From contig CALMPQ010000048.1 of NCBI GenBank assembly GCA_937872005.1, positions 1 through 13,063 of the forward strand: 13,063 nt of DNA. Reading direction: 5' to 3'. Every line of letters starts with the position of its first letter. Within the stretch, counting starts at the first letter, position 1. The stretch is from an uncultured Propioniciclava sp. (GTDB lineage Bacteria > Actinomycetota > Actinomycetes > Propionibacteriales > Propionibacteriaceae). A program made the position numbers and the translations under genes. Below are positions 6,488-12,174 of this stretch, piece by piece. The notes under the pieces were generated by a model, which saw only the letters and a program-made list of their open reading frames with translations, was not told the origin of the DNA and ran no database searches.

Positions 6488-6762
6488 GAGGCATCTACCT
6501 TGCGGGTCAGTTCCGCCTCGAGTGCGGCCTTGAGCTCGGCCGGCCCTTCGCCGTCGCGTCCGCGGGGGCGGGCGCTCAGGTCCAGCAACTCCCGGGCGAC
6601 GTGGAGTCGCTCCTCATCCCCTGCTGGGTAGCACACGTCGATGGCCTGACGAATCACCGAGGCCACGCTGCGCCCCGAACGTTCCGCCTCGGCGGCGACG
6701 CGGTCGTAACGTGCGGCGTCCAGCAGGATCTGCAGGCGGCGGTCCATCCCCGACATGCACAT
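6484..6762 (-). CDS. vapB: Ribbon-helix-helix antitoxin, VapB-like
   Basis: This small protein (92 residues from 6762) precedes the PIN toxin. Its N-terminal half looks like a CopG/ribbon-helix-helix DNA-binding domain: a short strand RRLQILLD (8-15), helix A around 16-29, the turn SGRSV, and helix B ASVIRQAIDVCYP. The C-terminal half is charged (EELLDLSARPRGRDGEGP, then ELKAALEAELTRK) and is likely to wrap the toxin. Three in-frame ATGs (6762, 6756, 6747) make the start uncertain. A TGCTAATGT extended -10 (minus strand, 6763-6771) would start transcription near 6756, which favours a leaderless message from 6756 or a start at 6747. Such antitoxins usually repress their own promoter together with the toxin. 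Confidence 0.83.
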   Translation of the reverse strand: MCMSGMDRRLQILLDAARYDRVAAEAERSGRSVASVIRQAIDVCYPAGDEERLHVARELLDLSARPRGRDGEGPAELKAALEAELTRKVDAS

Positions 6763-6779
6763 ACATTAGCATGCGCATG
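6762..6779. promoter_or_regulatory. Shared divergent -10 region and palindrome between TA pair and marC
   Basis: Only 40 bases separate the antitoxin and marC starts. They contain TACATT (6762-6767, plus strand) and TAATGT preceded by TGC (6763-6771, minus strand), which fit back-to-back -10 boxes, and the perfect palindrome CATGCGCATG (6770-6779). A related ATGCACAT lies at 6755-6762. The palindrome is a candidate operator for the antitoxin. No good -35 boxes are seen. Confidence 0.5.
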
Positions 6780-6802
6780 AGTCACCCGACCCATGTGAAA
6801 CG

Positions 6803-7474
6803 ATGCCCGACGTGGATGCTGCGTTGTTCGTCAAGGCCCTCGGTGCGTTCTTCGCGGTCATGAACCCGTTCGTGGCCCTGCCGATGTTCCTGTCGCTGAC
6901 GAACGCCTACGACCACACGCGCCAACGGCGCACCGGCCTGCGCGTCGTGCTGTACAGCCTCATCATGAGCGTGGTGGTGATGGCGAGCGGTTCGGCGATC
7001 CTGGTGTTCTTCGGCATCTCGGTCAGCCACTTCCGGGTCGCCGGCGGCATCGTGCTCATGACCATCGGCCTCGGCATGCTCAACGGTGGCAGCCCGGCCC
7101 ACGAGGGCACCGCCAGCGAGAAGGCCCACATGCGCACGCGGGCGGTGCCCGACGCCCAACCGGCCGACACGCGCGGTGACATCTCGTTCTACCCGCTGAC
7201 CTTCCCGATGATCCTGGGGCCGGGCACGATCGCGTCCATCATCGTGTTCACCGGCCAGGCCGAAGGCCTGCCGGGCCTGCTCGCGGTGGCGCTGGCCCTG
7301 GCGGCGGTGCTTGCCGTGCTGTTCGTGGTGCTGTGGTTCGCACCCACCATCGGGCGTCGCATGTCGGAGACCCTGCGCGTCATCATGACCCGCCTGATGG
7401 GCATGATCGTCGCCTCGATCGCGGTGGCCATGGCCATCGCGGGGCTGCAGGACCTCATTCCCATCCTGCGCTAG
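6803..7474 (+). CDS. MarC-family integral membrane protein
   Basis: A 223-residue membrane protein of the MarC (UPF0056) family. Members have about six membrane helices and no settled function; the old link to multiple antibiotic resistance was not upheld for E. coli MarC. Helices are visible at about 7-30, 46-72, 78-95, 129-150, 155-178 and 198-220. Family features include the N-terminal FFAVMNPFVALPMFLSL (16-32), GGIVLMTIGLGML (81-93), and the central PLTFPMILGPGTIASII (130-146) with its GPG. A polar linker (about 95-125) separates two repeated halves, as expected. The ATG at 6803 has no strong ribosome-binding site. The gene is divergent from the TA pair, and its last 20 bases overlap the 3' end of the BTAD regulator gene on the opposite strand. 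Confidence 0.9.
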   Translation: MPDVDAALFVKALGAFFAVMNPFVALPMFLSLTNAYDHTRQRRTGLRVVLYSLIMSVVVMASGSAILVFFGISVSHFRVAGGIVLMTIGLGMLNGGSPAHEGTASEKAHMRTRAVPDAQPADTRGDISFYPLTFPMILGPGTIASIIVFTGQAEGLPGLLAVALALAAVLAVLFVVLWFAPTIGRRMSETLRVIMTRLMGMIVASIAVAMAIAGLQDLIPILR

Positions 7475-10046
7475 GGGCGTCCGAGCGCGTCAGGTTGAGC
7501 CGGGCCAGGTCGAGGTCGCACCGGGTCACCCACGCGGCCGCCCCCGCGAGGGTCGCCTGACGCCGCGCCTGCGCCACCAGGCCGATGCCCGGGCGCTCCT
7601 CGCCCAGCACCGCCGTCAGGATGCCGCGGCAACGGTCGGCCGGCCCCCACGACAGGCCGTGCATCGCGGTCAGCCACTGCCCGGCGAACGGCTCCAGTCG
7701 AGCCACCAGGTCGGACGCCGCCGCACGGCTCCCCACGAGCCCGGCCGCGTCGGTGAGGATGCCGAGCAGGACGGGGGTCCACTCGGCGGGGGGATCCTCC
7801 CGGGGCAGGGCGAGTTCCGCGTCCACGGCCGCGGCCGCGCGATGGAGGTCGCCGTCCTGGGCTAGGGCGAGCGCCCGCAGCGCCTTCGCGATGGCCAAGG
7901 AGATGCCCGGCCCCTGGTCGACGAAGGCCGTGAGCGCGGGCACCATCCCGGCGAGGGACCCCGTGAGGTACAGGGTCAGCAATGTGTGGGCGGAGTGGGC
8001 TGGCTCCGCCACGGGCAACCCCGCGGTCAGGCCCAACACCAGCGCGCGCTCGGCCCACTCGCCGGCGACGGCGTGGTTGCCGCGGTCCCGGTGCACGCAA
8101 CTCTGGATCAGCGCGTGCTGCCAGGCCAGTCGTTGGGAGCGCAGTTGCTCGGCGCTGGCCAGCAGGGCGGCGCACAGGTCGGGCATGAGGGCGTGCTGGC
8201 CGCCCGCCATCGCGTCGAGCAGCCGCGCGTTGTGGACGCGTGGCGTCCAGCGGTCCACCTCGGCGGTCCGGGACGCGGCGTCGTCCAGGGCGTCGGCGAT
8301 GCGGCGGCGCCGGGACAGCTCGGCGGTGCCCCGCAACAAGGTGTGCCGGTTGTTGAGGACGATGGCGAGCGACTCGGCGTCATCGAGGTCCAGCGACTGG
8401 GCCTCGACCTCGCGCGCCAGTTCGGCCACCGGTCCCCGCTCGTGGGGGCGTTCGGAGAGCATCTGGAGCAACGACGTCAGGACGGCGAGGCGCAGGGCGC
8501 TGGGCCGGGGGCCGAGCCCGTCGAGCGCCTCGCGGAACCGTTCCAGGGCGAGCTCCTGCGAGATCTCGTGGCTGCGGTAGGCCCAGTCGAGCGCGACGAC
8601 CGCGAGGCCGAGACGCTCCGGGTCGCCGGACTCGCGCGCCGCGTCGATCGCCTCGACCCACACGGTGTCGGCATCGCCCGGCCGCCCCGCCATGCCCAAG
8701 GACCGCGCGTGGCGGGTGAGCAGGTCGGCGCGGTCGGCCGCGTCCACGGCGAGGGGGGCGGCCGCCCGGCACAGGTCAGCGCCGTGGCCGGCGGCGCGGA
8801 TGGAGCGCAGCGTGTTCAGGGCCCGGTGCACGACCGGACCGGTCACGGACCACGGGGCTTCGCTGCGGACGAGCAACCAGGCCGCCCGGACGAGCGCGCC
8901 GGGGGCGTCCGAGGCGCCAAGCGCCACGCCCGCGTCGTGGGAGGCGACCGCGCGCTCATCGGCGTCGGCGCTGGCCAGGAGGGCGTCGCGCAACTCCGGC
9001 TGCCAGCGGGGGGCGCCACCAGGTGCCCGCCCGAAGACGAGGGACGCCGTGGCCTGGCCGATCAGCGCCTCCACCTCGCCGGGGGTGGTGTGGAGCGCCC
9101 GGGCGAGCACCTCCGGCGTCGCCTCGTCGTCGAGCAGGGCGGCGACGAGGGCCAGGCGTCGGGCGTCCGCGCCGAGTGGGGCGAGGCGACGGGTGAGGAG
9201 GTCGGCCAGCAGGGGAGTGGGGGGCCGGAGGGTGGCGGGGTCGGGTGGGATGCCGTCGATGGCGGACCGGGCCGCCGCGCGCTGCGCCTCGGGCAGGAGG
9301 CTCGGGTCCTGCCGCAGGATGGCGAGCTCGAGGTCGGCGGTGCCGGGGTCCGGCTCGACGCCGAGTTCCTCCACCAGGCGGTCGCGGAGTTCGCGGAAGG
9401 TGGCCAGGGCGTCCGCCTGGCGGCCCGAGCGGTACTGGGCCAGCATCAGTTGCTGGCTGCGTCGCTCCCGGAGCGGCTGGGCGGCGACCAATCCGAGGAG
9501 GTCGACGCAGGCGCGGTCGTGTTGGCCGACCTGGATGAGGGCGTCGGCCCGGGCGTCCTCGAGCTCGAGGCGGATCTCGGCCAGTCGCTGACCCTCCACG
9601 CGGAGCTCCTGGTCGTCAAGGCTGGCGAACGCCGGTTCGCCCCGCCACAGGTCGAGGGAGCGGTCGGTGAGGCGCAGCCGTTCGGCTGGGTCGGTCTCGT
9701 CGCCCAGGAGCAGCCGGATGAGCCCGAGGTCCCGCAGGTCGGTGGCGACGATGAGGGGGTCGAGGGCATAGCCGCGGGCCGTGTGGGGGAGGGGGTCCCC
9801 CTCGCCGGCCCGCAGGGCTGTGCGGAGGCGGGCCAACTGGACGCGGAGGGCGGCCGGGGCGGATGCCGGGGGGTTGCCGGGCCATGCCCGGTCGATCAGC
9901 TCGGCCGTGGGCACGGGACGCCCCGGGTTGAGCGCGAGCATGGCGAGGAGGCCGGCTTGCTGGCGGCTGGTGATCGGCGTGGTCACCCCGGCCACCTCGA
10001 TCGCCGCCGGCCCCAGCAACAGGACGCGCGCCTCGGGTCGGTCCAT
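7455..10046 (-). CDS. BTAD/SARP-type transcriptional regulator with TPR-like C-terminal region
   Basis: An 863-residue protein. Residues 1-95 look like an OmpR/SARP winged helix (ARVLLLGPAAIEVAG, TSRQQAGLLAMLALNPGRPV, TAELIDRAWPGNPP). Residues about 96-250 form the bacterial transcriptional activator domain, with DALATFRELRDRLVEELGVEPDP (212-234) as the hallmark. Residues about 290-380 resemble the winged-helix linker that follows an AAA ATPase in AfsR/LAL regulators. The remainder is Ala/Leu/Arg-rich helical sequence like TPR repeats. I find no Walker A or B motif, so the NTPase usually present in large AfsR-like proteins is absent. The ATG at 10046 has GGAGG 7 bases upstream, which decides the start; the open frame continues upstream but without homology. 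The target is unknown. It lies 77 bases downstream of the arsenic arsR on the same strand and could be partly co-transcribed with it. Confidence 0.85.
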   Translation of the reverse strand: MDRPEARVLLLGPAAIEVAGVTTPITSRQQAGLLAMLALNPGRPVPTAELIDRAWPGNPPASAPAALRVQLARLRTALRAGEGDPLPHTARGYALDPLIVATDLRDLGLIRLLLGDETDPAERLRLTDRSLDLWRGEPAFASLDDQELRVEGQRLAEIRLELEDARADALIQVGQHDRACVDLLGLVAAQPLRERRSQQLMLAQYRSGRQADALATFRELRDRLVEELGVEPDPGTADLELAILRQDPSLLPEAQRAAARSAIDGIPPDPATLRPPTPLLADLLTRRLAPLGADARRLALVAALLDDEATPEVLARALHTTPGEVEALIGQATASLVFGRAPGGAPRWQPELRDALLASADADERAVASHDAGVALGASDAPGALVRAAWLLVRSEAPWSVTGPVVHRALNTLRSIRAAGHGADLCRAAAPLAVDAADRADLLTRHARSLGMAGRPGDADTVWVEAIDAARESGDPERLGLAVVALDWAYRSHEISQELALERFREALDGLGPRPSALRLAVLTSLLQMLSERPHERGPVAELAREVEAQSLDLDDAESLAIVLNNRHTLLRGTAELSRRRRIADALDDAASRTAEVDRWTPRVHNARLLDAMAGGQHALMPDLCAALLASAEQLRSQRLAWQHALIQSCVHRDRGNHAVAGEWAERALVLGLTAGLPVAEPAHSAHTLLTLYLTGSLAGMVPALTAFVDQGPGISLAIAKALRALALAQDGDLHRAAAAVDAELALPREDPPAEWTPVLLGILTDAAGLVGSRAAASDLVARLEPFAGQWLTAMHGLSWGPADRCRGILTAVLGEERPGIGLVAQARRQATLAGAAAWVTRCDLDLARLNLTRSDAPSAGWE

Positions 10047-10050
10047 CACG

Positions 10051-10058
10051 CCCCCTCC
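10051..10058 (-). promoter_or_regulatory. Strong Shine-Dalgarno of the BTAD regulator
   Basis: On the minus strand GGAGGGGG precedes ATG 10046, with 7 bases between GGAGG and the start codon. It fixes the start within a frame that stays open for almost 500 bases further upstream. Confidence 0.7.
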
Positions 10059-10123
10059 GTGGTGGATGGCGCGATCGTAGGTCGTCGGGGGGTGTTTGGG
10101 TAGGGGGACGGGACCCCGAGGGA

Positions 10124-10492
10124 TCAGCAGCAGCGGGCGGCCTGGGTCGACTCGCCGAGGAAGTCGCGGGCGACATCCAGGGTCGCGGCGACGGCGGTGT
10201 AGTGCGCCCAGCGGCCGCGCTGCTCGCGGGTGATGAGACCGGCCTCGGTCAGCTTCTTGAGGTGGTGGCTGAGGGTCGGCTGGCTGACGCCGAGGGCGTC
10301 CGGCAGGTGGCAGGCGCAGGCGGTGCCGTCGGGGGAGGCGGCGATGTGGGCGAGCAGTCGCACGCGGGTCGGGTCGGCGAGCGCTTTGAAGACGTCGGCG
10401 AGGCAGGTGGCCCGGTCGGCCGGCATCACGGACGGCGCACTGGTGGCGCAGGCGTCGGTGCTGGTGTCGAGGAGGTCGAGCGTGCGGGCCAT
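10124..10492 (-). CDS. arsR: ArsR arsenic-responsive repressor
   Basis: A 122-residue ArsR-family repressor. It has the core DVFKALADPTRVRLLAHIAAS (33-53), the HTH ALGVSQPTLSHHLKKLTEAG (66-85) and a wing with RGRWAHYT. Cysteines are Cys15, Cys30, Cys59, Cys61, Cys121 and Cys122. Cys59-x-Cys61 lies just before the recognition region, where classical ArsR proteins carry the ELCVCDL arsenite site. Cys15 and Cys30 are N-terminal, and the protein ends in a Cys-Cys pair. Arsenite or antimonite binding should release it from DNA. It is divergent from acr3-arsC across an 86-bp region with several palindromes, so it very probably represses both directions. The ATG at 10492 gives a normal family length (about 100-125). 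No strong ribosome-binding site precedes it. Confidence 0.92.
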   Translation of the reverse strand: MARTLDLLDTSTDACATSAPSVMPADRATCLADVFKALADPTRVRLLAHIAASPDGTACACHLPDALGVSQPTLSHHLKKLTEAGLITREQRGRWAHYTAVAATLDVARDFLGESTQAARCC

Positions 10493-10508
10493 GGGCCCAC
10501 GGTACCTG

Positions 10509-10524
10509 ACGTATTGACATACGT
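10509..10524. promoter_or_regulatory. Inverted repeat over the acr3 -35 box
   Basis: The arms ACGTAT (10509-10514) and ATACGT (10519-10524), with spacer TGAC, form a perfect palindrome that covers the TTGACA box. A bound repressor here would block RNA polymerase. It is one candidate ArsR site; the other is at 10547-10562. Confidence 0.5.
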
Positions 10525-10542
10525 CGATATCGGCATCAGGCT
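10514..10542 (+). promoter_or_regulatory. acr3-arsC promoter
   Basis: A consensus TTGACA (10514-10519) is followed after 17 bases by CAGGCT (10537-10542), a weak -10 with the key A2 and T6. Transcription would start near 10549, about 30 bases before the acr3 GTG and inside the ATCGA/TCGAT palindrome. Confidence 0.6.
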
Positions 10543-10546
10543 GTGC

Positions 10547-10562
10547 ATCGAAGATCGTCGAT
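10547..10562. promoter_or_regulatory. Candidate ArsR operator at the acr3 transcription start
   Basis: ATCGA (10547-10551) and TCGAT (10558-10562) form an inverted repeat with a 6-base spacer. CGTCGATAT at 10556-10564 repeats the same nine bases at 10522-10530, and CGATATCG (10525-10532) is itself palindromic. The array suggests two or more ArsR dimer sites. Confidence 0.55.
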
Positions 10563-10578
10563 ATGAAAGGCGGCGGAC

Positions 10579-11670
10579 GTGTCGTCCACCCAGACTTCCC
10601 CCCGGCAGGCGAGCCTCGCCCGTCAGATGAGCACCCTCGACCGCTACCTCGCGGTCTGGATCATCGCGGCCATGGCCCTCGGCCTGCTGCTCGGCCGCTT
10701 CGTGCCCGGCCTGAACCAGGCGCTGGACGCCGTGAAGATCGGCTCGATCTCCGTGCCCATCGCACTGGGCCTGCTGGTGATGATGTACCCGGTGCTGGCC
10801 AAGGTGCGCTACGACGAGACCCAGCGCGTCACCGCCGACAAGAAGCTGATGGGCACGTCGCTGGTGCTCAACTGGATCGTCGGTCCGGCGTTGATGTTCG
10901 CCCTCGCGTGGCTGCTGCTGCCCGACCTGCCCGAGTACCGCACGGGTCTGATCATCGTCGGCCTGGCCCGCTGCATCGCCATGGTGCTGATCTGGAACGA
11001 CCTGGCCTGCGGCGACCGCGAGGCCGCGGCGGTGCTGGTCGCGATCAACTCGGTGTTCCAGGTGATCGCGTTCTCGGCGCTGGGCTGGTTCTACCTGCAG
11101 GTGCTGCCCACGTGGCTGGGGCTGCCCACCACGTCGGCCGACTTCTCGTTCTGGTCGATCTTCGTGTCGGTGCTGGTGTTCCTGGGCATCCCGCTGCTGG
11201 CGGGCTTCCTGACCCGCCACTTCGGGGAGAAGGCCAAGGGCCGGGCCTGGTACGAGGGGGAGTTCCTGCCCAAGCTCGGTCCGTGGGCGCTGTACGGGCT
11301 GCTGTTCACGATCGTGCTGCTTTTCGCGTTGCAGGGTGACGAGATCACCTCGCGGCCGCTCGATGTCGTGCGGATCGCGGTGCCCCTGCTGCTCTACTTC
11401 TCGCTGATGTGGCTCGGCTCGCTGCTTGCCTCGCGGGCCGTCGGCCTCGACTACGCCCACTCGGCGACCGTCGCCTTCACCGCGGCGGGCAACAACTTCG
11501 AGCTCGCCATCGCCGTGGCGATCGGCACCTTCGGCGTCACCTCGGGTCAGGCGCTCGCCGGGGTCGTGGGGCCACTCATCGAGGTGCCCGTCCTCGTCGG
11601 CCTCATCTACGTGTCGCTGTGGCTGGCACCCAAGCTGTTCCCGAACGACCCGACCGTCCCGACCCGCTGA
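10579..11670 (+). CDS. acr3: Arsenite efflux transporter Acr3
   Basis: A 363-residue inner-membrane arsenite exporter of the Acr3 (BASS-related) family, with about ten hydrophobic helices. Family motifs are GLARCIAMVLIWNDLACGD (128-146), which includes the conserved Cys132 needed for transport in studied Acr3 proteins, AINSVFQ (155-161), FTAAGNNFELAIAVAI (300-315) with Glu308, and GPLIEVPVLVGLIYVSLWL (331-349). Length fits the family (about 340-370). The GTG at 10579 follows an AAAGG element by 8 bases; Met17 (ATG 10627) is a possible alternative start. It is divergent from arsR and followed after 25 bases by arsC, so the two are likely one transcript. It expels the arsenite made by ArsC. Confidence 0.95.
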   Translation: MSSTQTSPRQASLARQMSTLDRYLAVWIIAAMALGLLLGRFVPGLNQALDAVKIGSISVPIALGLLVMMYPVLAKVRYDETQRVTADKKLMGTSLVLNWIVGPALMFALAWLLLPDLPEYRTGLIIVGLARCIAMVLIWNDLACGDREAAAVLVAINSVFQVIAFSALGWFYLQVLPTWLGLPTTSADFSFWSIFVSVLVFLGIPLLAGFLTRHFGEKAKGRAWYEGEFLPKLGPWALYGLLFTIVLLFALQGDEITSRPLDVVRIAVPLLLYFSLMWLGSLLASRAVGLDYAHSATVAFTAAGNNFELAIAVAIGTFGVTSGQALAGVVGPLIEVPVLVGLIYVSLWLAPKLFPNDPTVPTR

Positions 11671-11682
11671 CTTTCAACTGCT

Positions 11683-11688
11683 GAGGAG
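11683..11688 (+). promoter_or_regulatory. Shine-Dalgarno that sets the arsC start
   Basis: GAGGAG lies 7 bases before GTG 11696 in the 25-base acr3-arsC gap. The same frame is open further upstream inside acr3, so this site decides the start. Confidence 0.75.
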
Positions 11689-11695
11689 CACTCTC

Positions 11696-12127
11696 GTGAC
11701 CGACCGACCCACCGTCCTGTTCGTCTGCGTCTCGAACGGGGGCAAGTCCCAGATGGCCGAGGCGCTCATGCGCGCCCACGTCGGGGACGCCGTGGAGATC
11801 CACTCCGCCGGGACCAACCCCAAGGGCAAGATCAACGCCGAGTCCGCGGCGTCTGTCGCCCGGGCCGGGGCGAGGATGGCCGAGGCGACCAGCAAGGCCA
11901 TCGACCCCGAGCTGCTGAAGCGCGCCGACCGGGTGGTGATCCTCGGCAACGACGCGCAGGTCGAGCCCGTCGAGGGAATGCGGGCCGAGATCGAGCGCTG
12001 GGACACCGACGAGCCCTCCCTCCGCGGCATCGAGGGCGACGAGCGCATGGACCTCATCCGCGACGACATCACCGCCCGGGTCGAGGCGTTGGCGTCCGAG
12101 GTGCTGCCCGGAGGGTCTACCCGCTGA
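11696..12127 (+). CDS. arsC: Arsenate reductase ArsC, low-molecular-weight phosphatase fold, probably mycothiol-dependent
   Basis: A 143-residue protein of the LMW-PTP superfamily. The P-loop is VCVSNGGKSQMAEAL with nucleophile Cys11; the usual CX5R arginine is Lys17. A second motif, EIHSAGTNPKGKIN (34-47), and ERWDTDEPS (100-108) with candidate general acid Asp103 or Asp105 follow. Cys11 is the only cysteine. The thioredoxin-coupled ArsC type, which needs a cysteine triad, is therefore excluded, while the actinobacterial mycothiol/mycoredoxin type fits; the Corynebacterium ArsC1/ArsC2 proteins share the GGKS-type loop as I recall it. It reduces arsenate to arsenite, which Acr3 then exports. 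It is the second gene of the acr3 operon, with a clear ribosome-binding site and GTG start. Confidence 0.92.
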   Translation: MTDRPTVLFVCVSNGGKSQMAEALMRAHVGDAVEIHSAGTNPKGKINAESAASVARAGARMAEATSKAIDPELLKRADRVVILGNDAQVEPVEGMRAEIERWDTDEPSLRGIEGDERMDLIRDDITARVEALASEVLPGGSTR

Positions 12128-12143
12128 CGCTCTCCGGGGAGCG
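12128..12143. terminator. Possible hairpin after arsC
   Basis: CGCTC (12128-12132) and GAGCG (12139-12143), with a 6-base loop, directly follow the arsC stop. It lies in the 47-base gap to the convergent hydrolase gene. The stem is short and there is no U-tract, so support is weak. Confidence 0.3.
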
Positions 12144-12174
12144 GGTGGACCCTGCGGGCAGCGCCAGCGGGCGA

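Noticed and set aside
7986..10103. 705-codon open frame antisense to the BTAD regulator
   Set aside because: It mirrors a well-supported gene, has no recognisable domain, and is typical of third-position GC bias.
10047..10520. Continuous open frame extending the BTAD regulator upstream to 10520, making a 1021-residue protein
   Set aside because: The upstream part overlaps arsR in another frame, shows no domain, and the good ribosome-binding site lies at ATG 10046.
11426..11695. Upstream extension of the arsC frame into acr3
   Set aside because: No homology, and a clear Shine-Dalgarno precedes GTG 11696.
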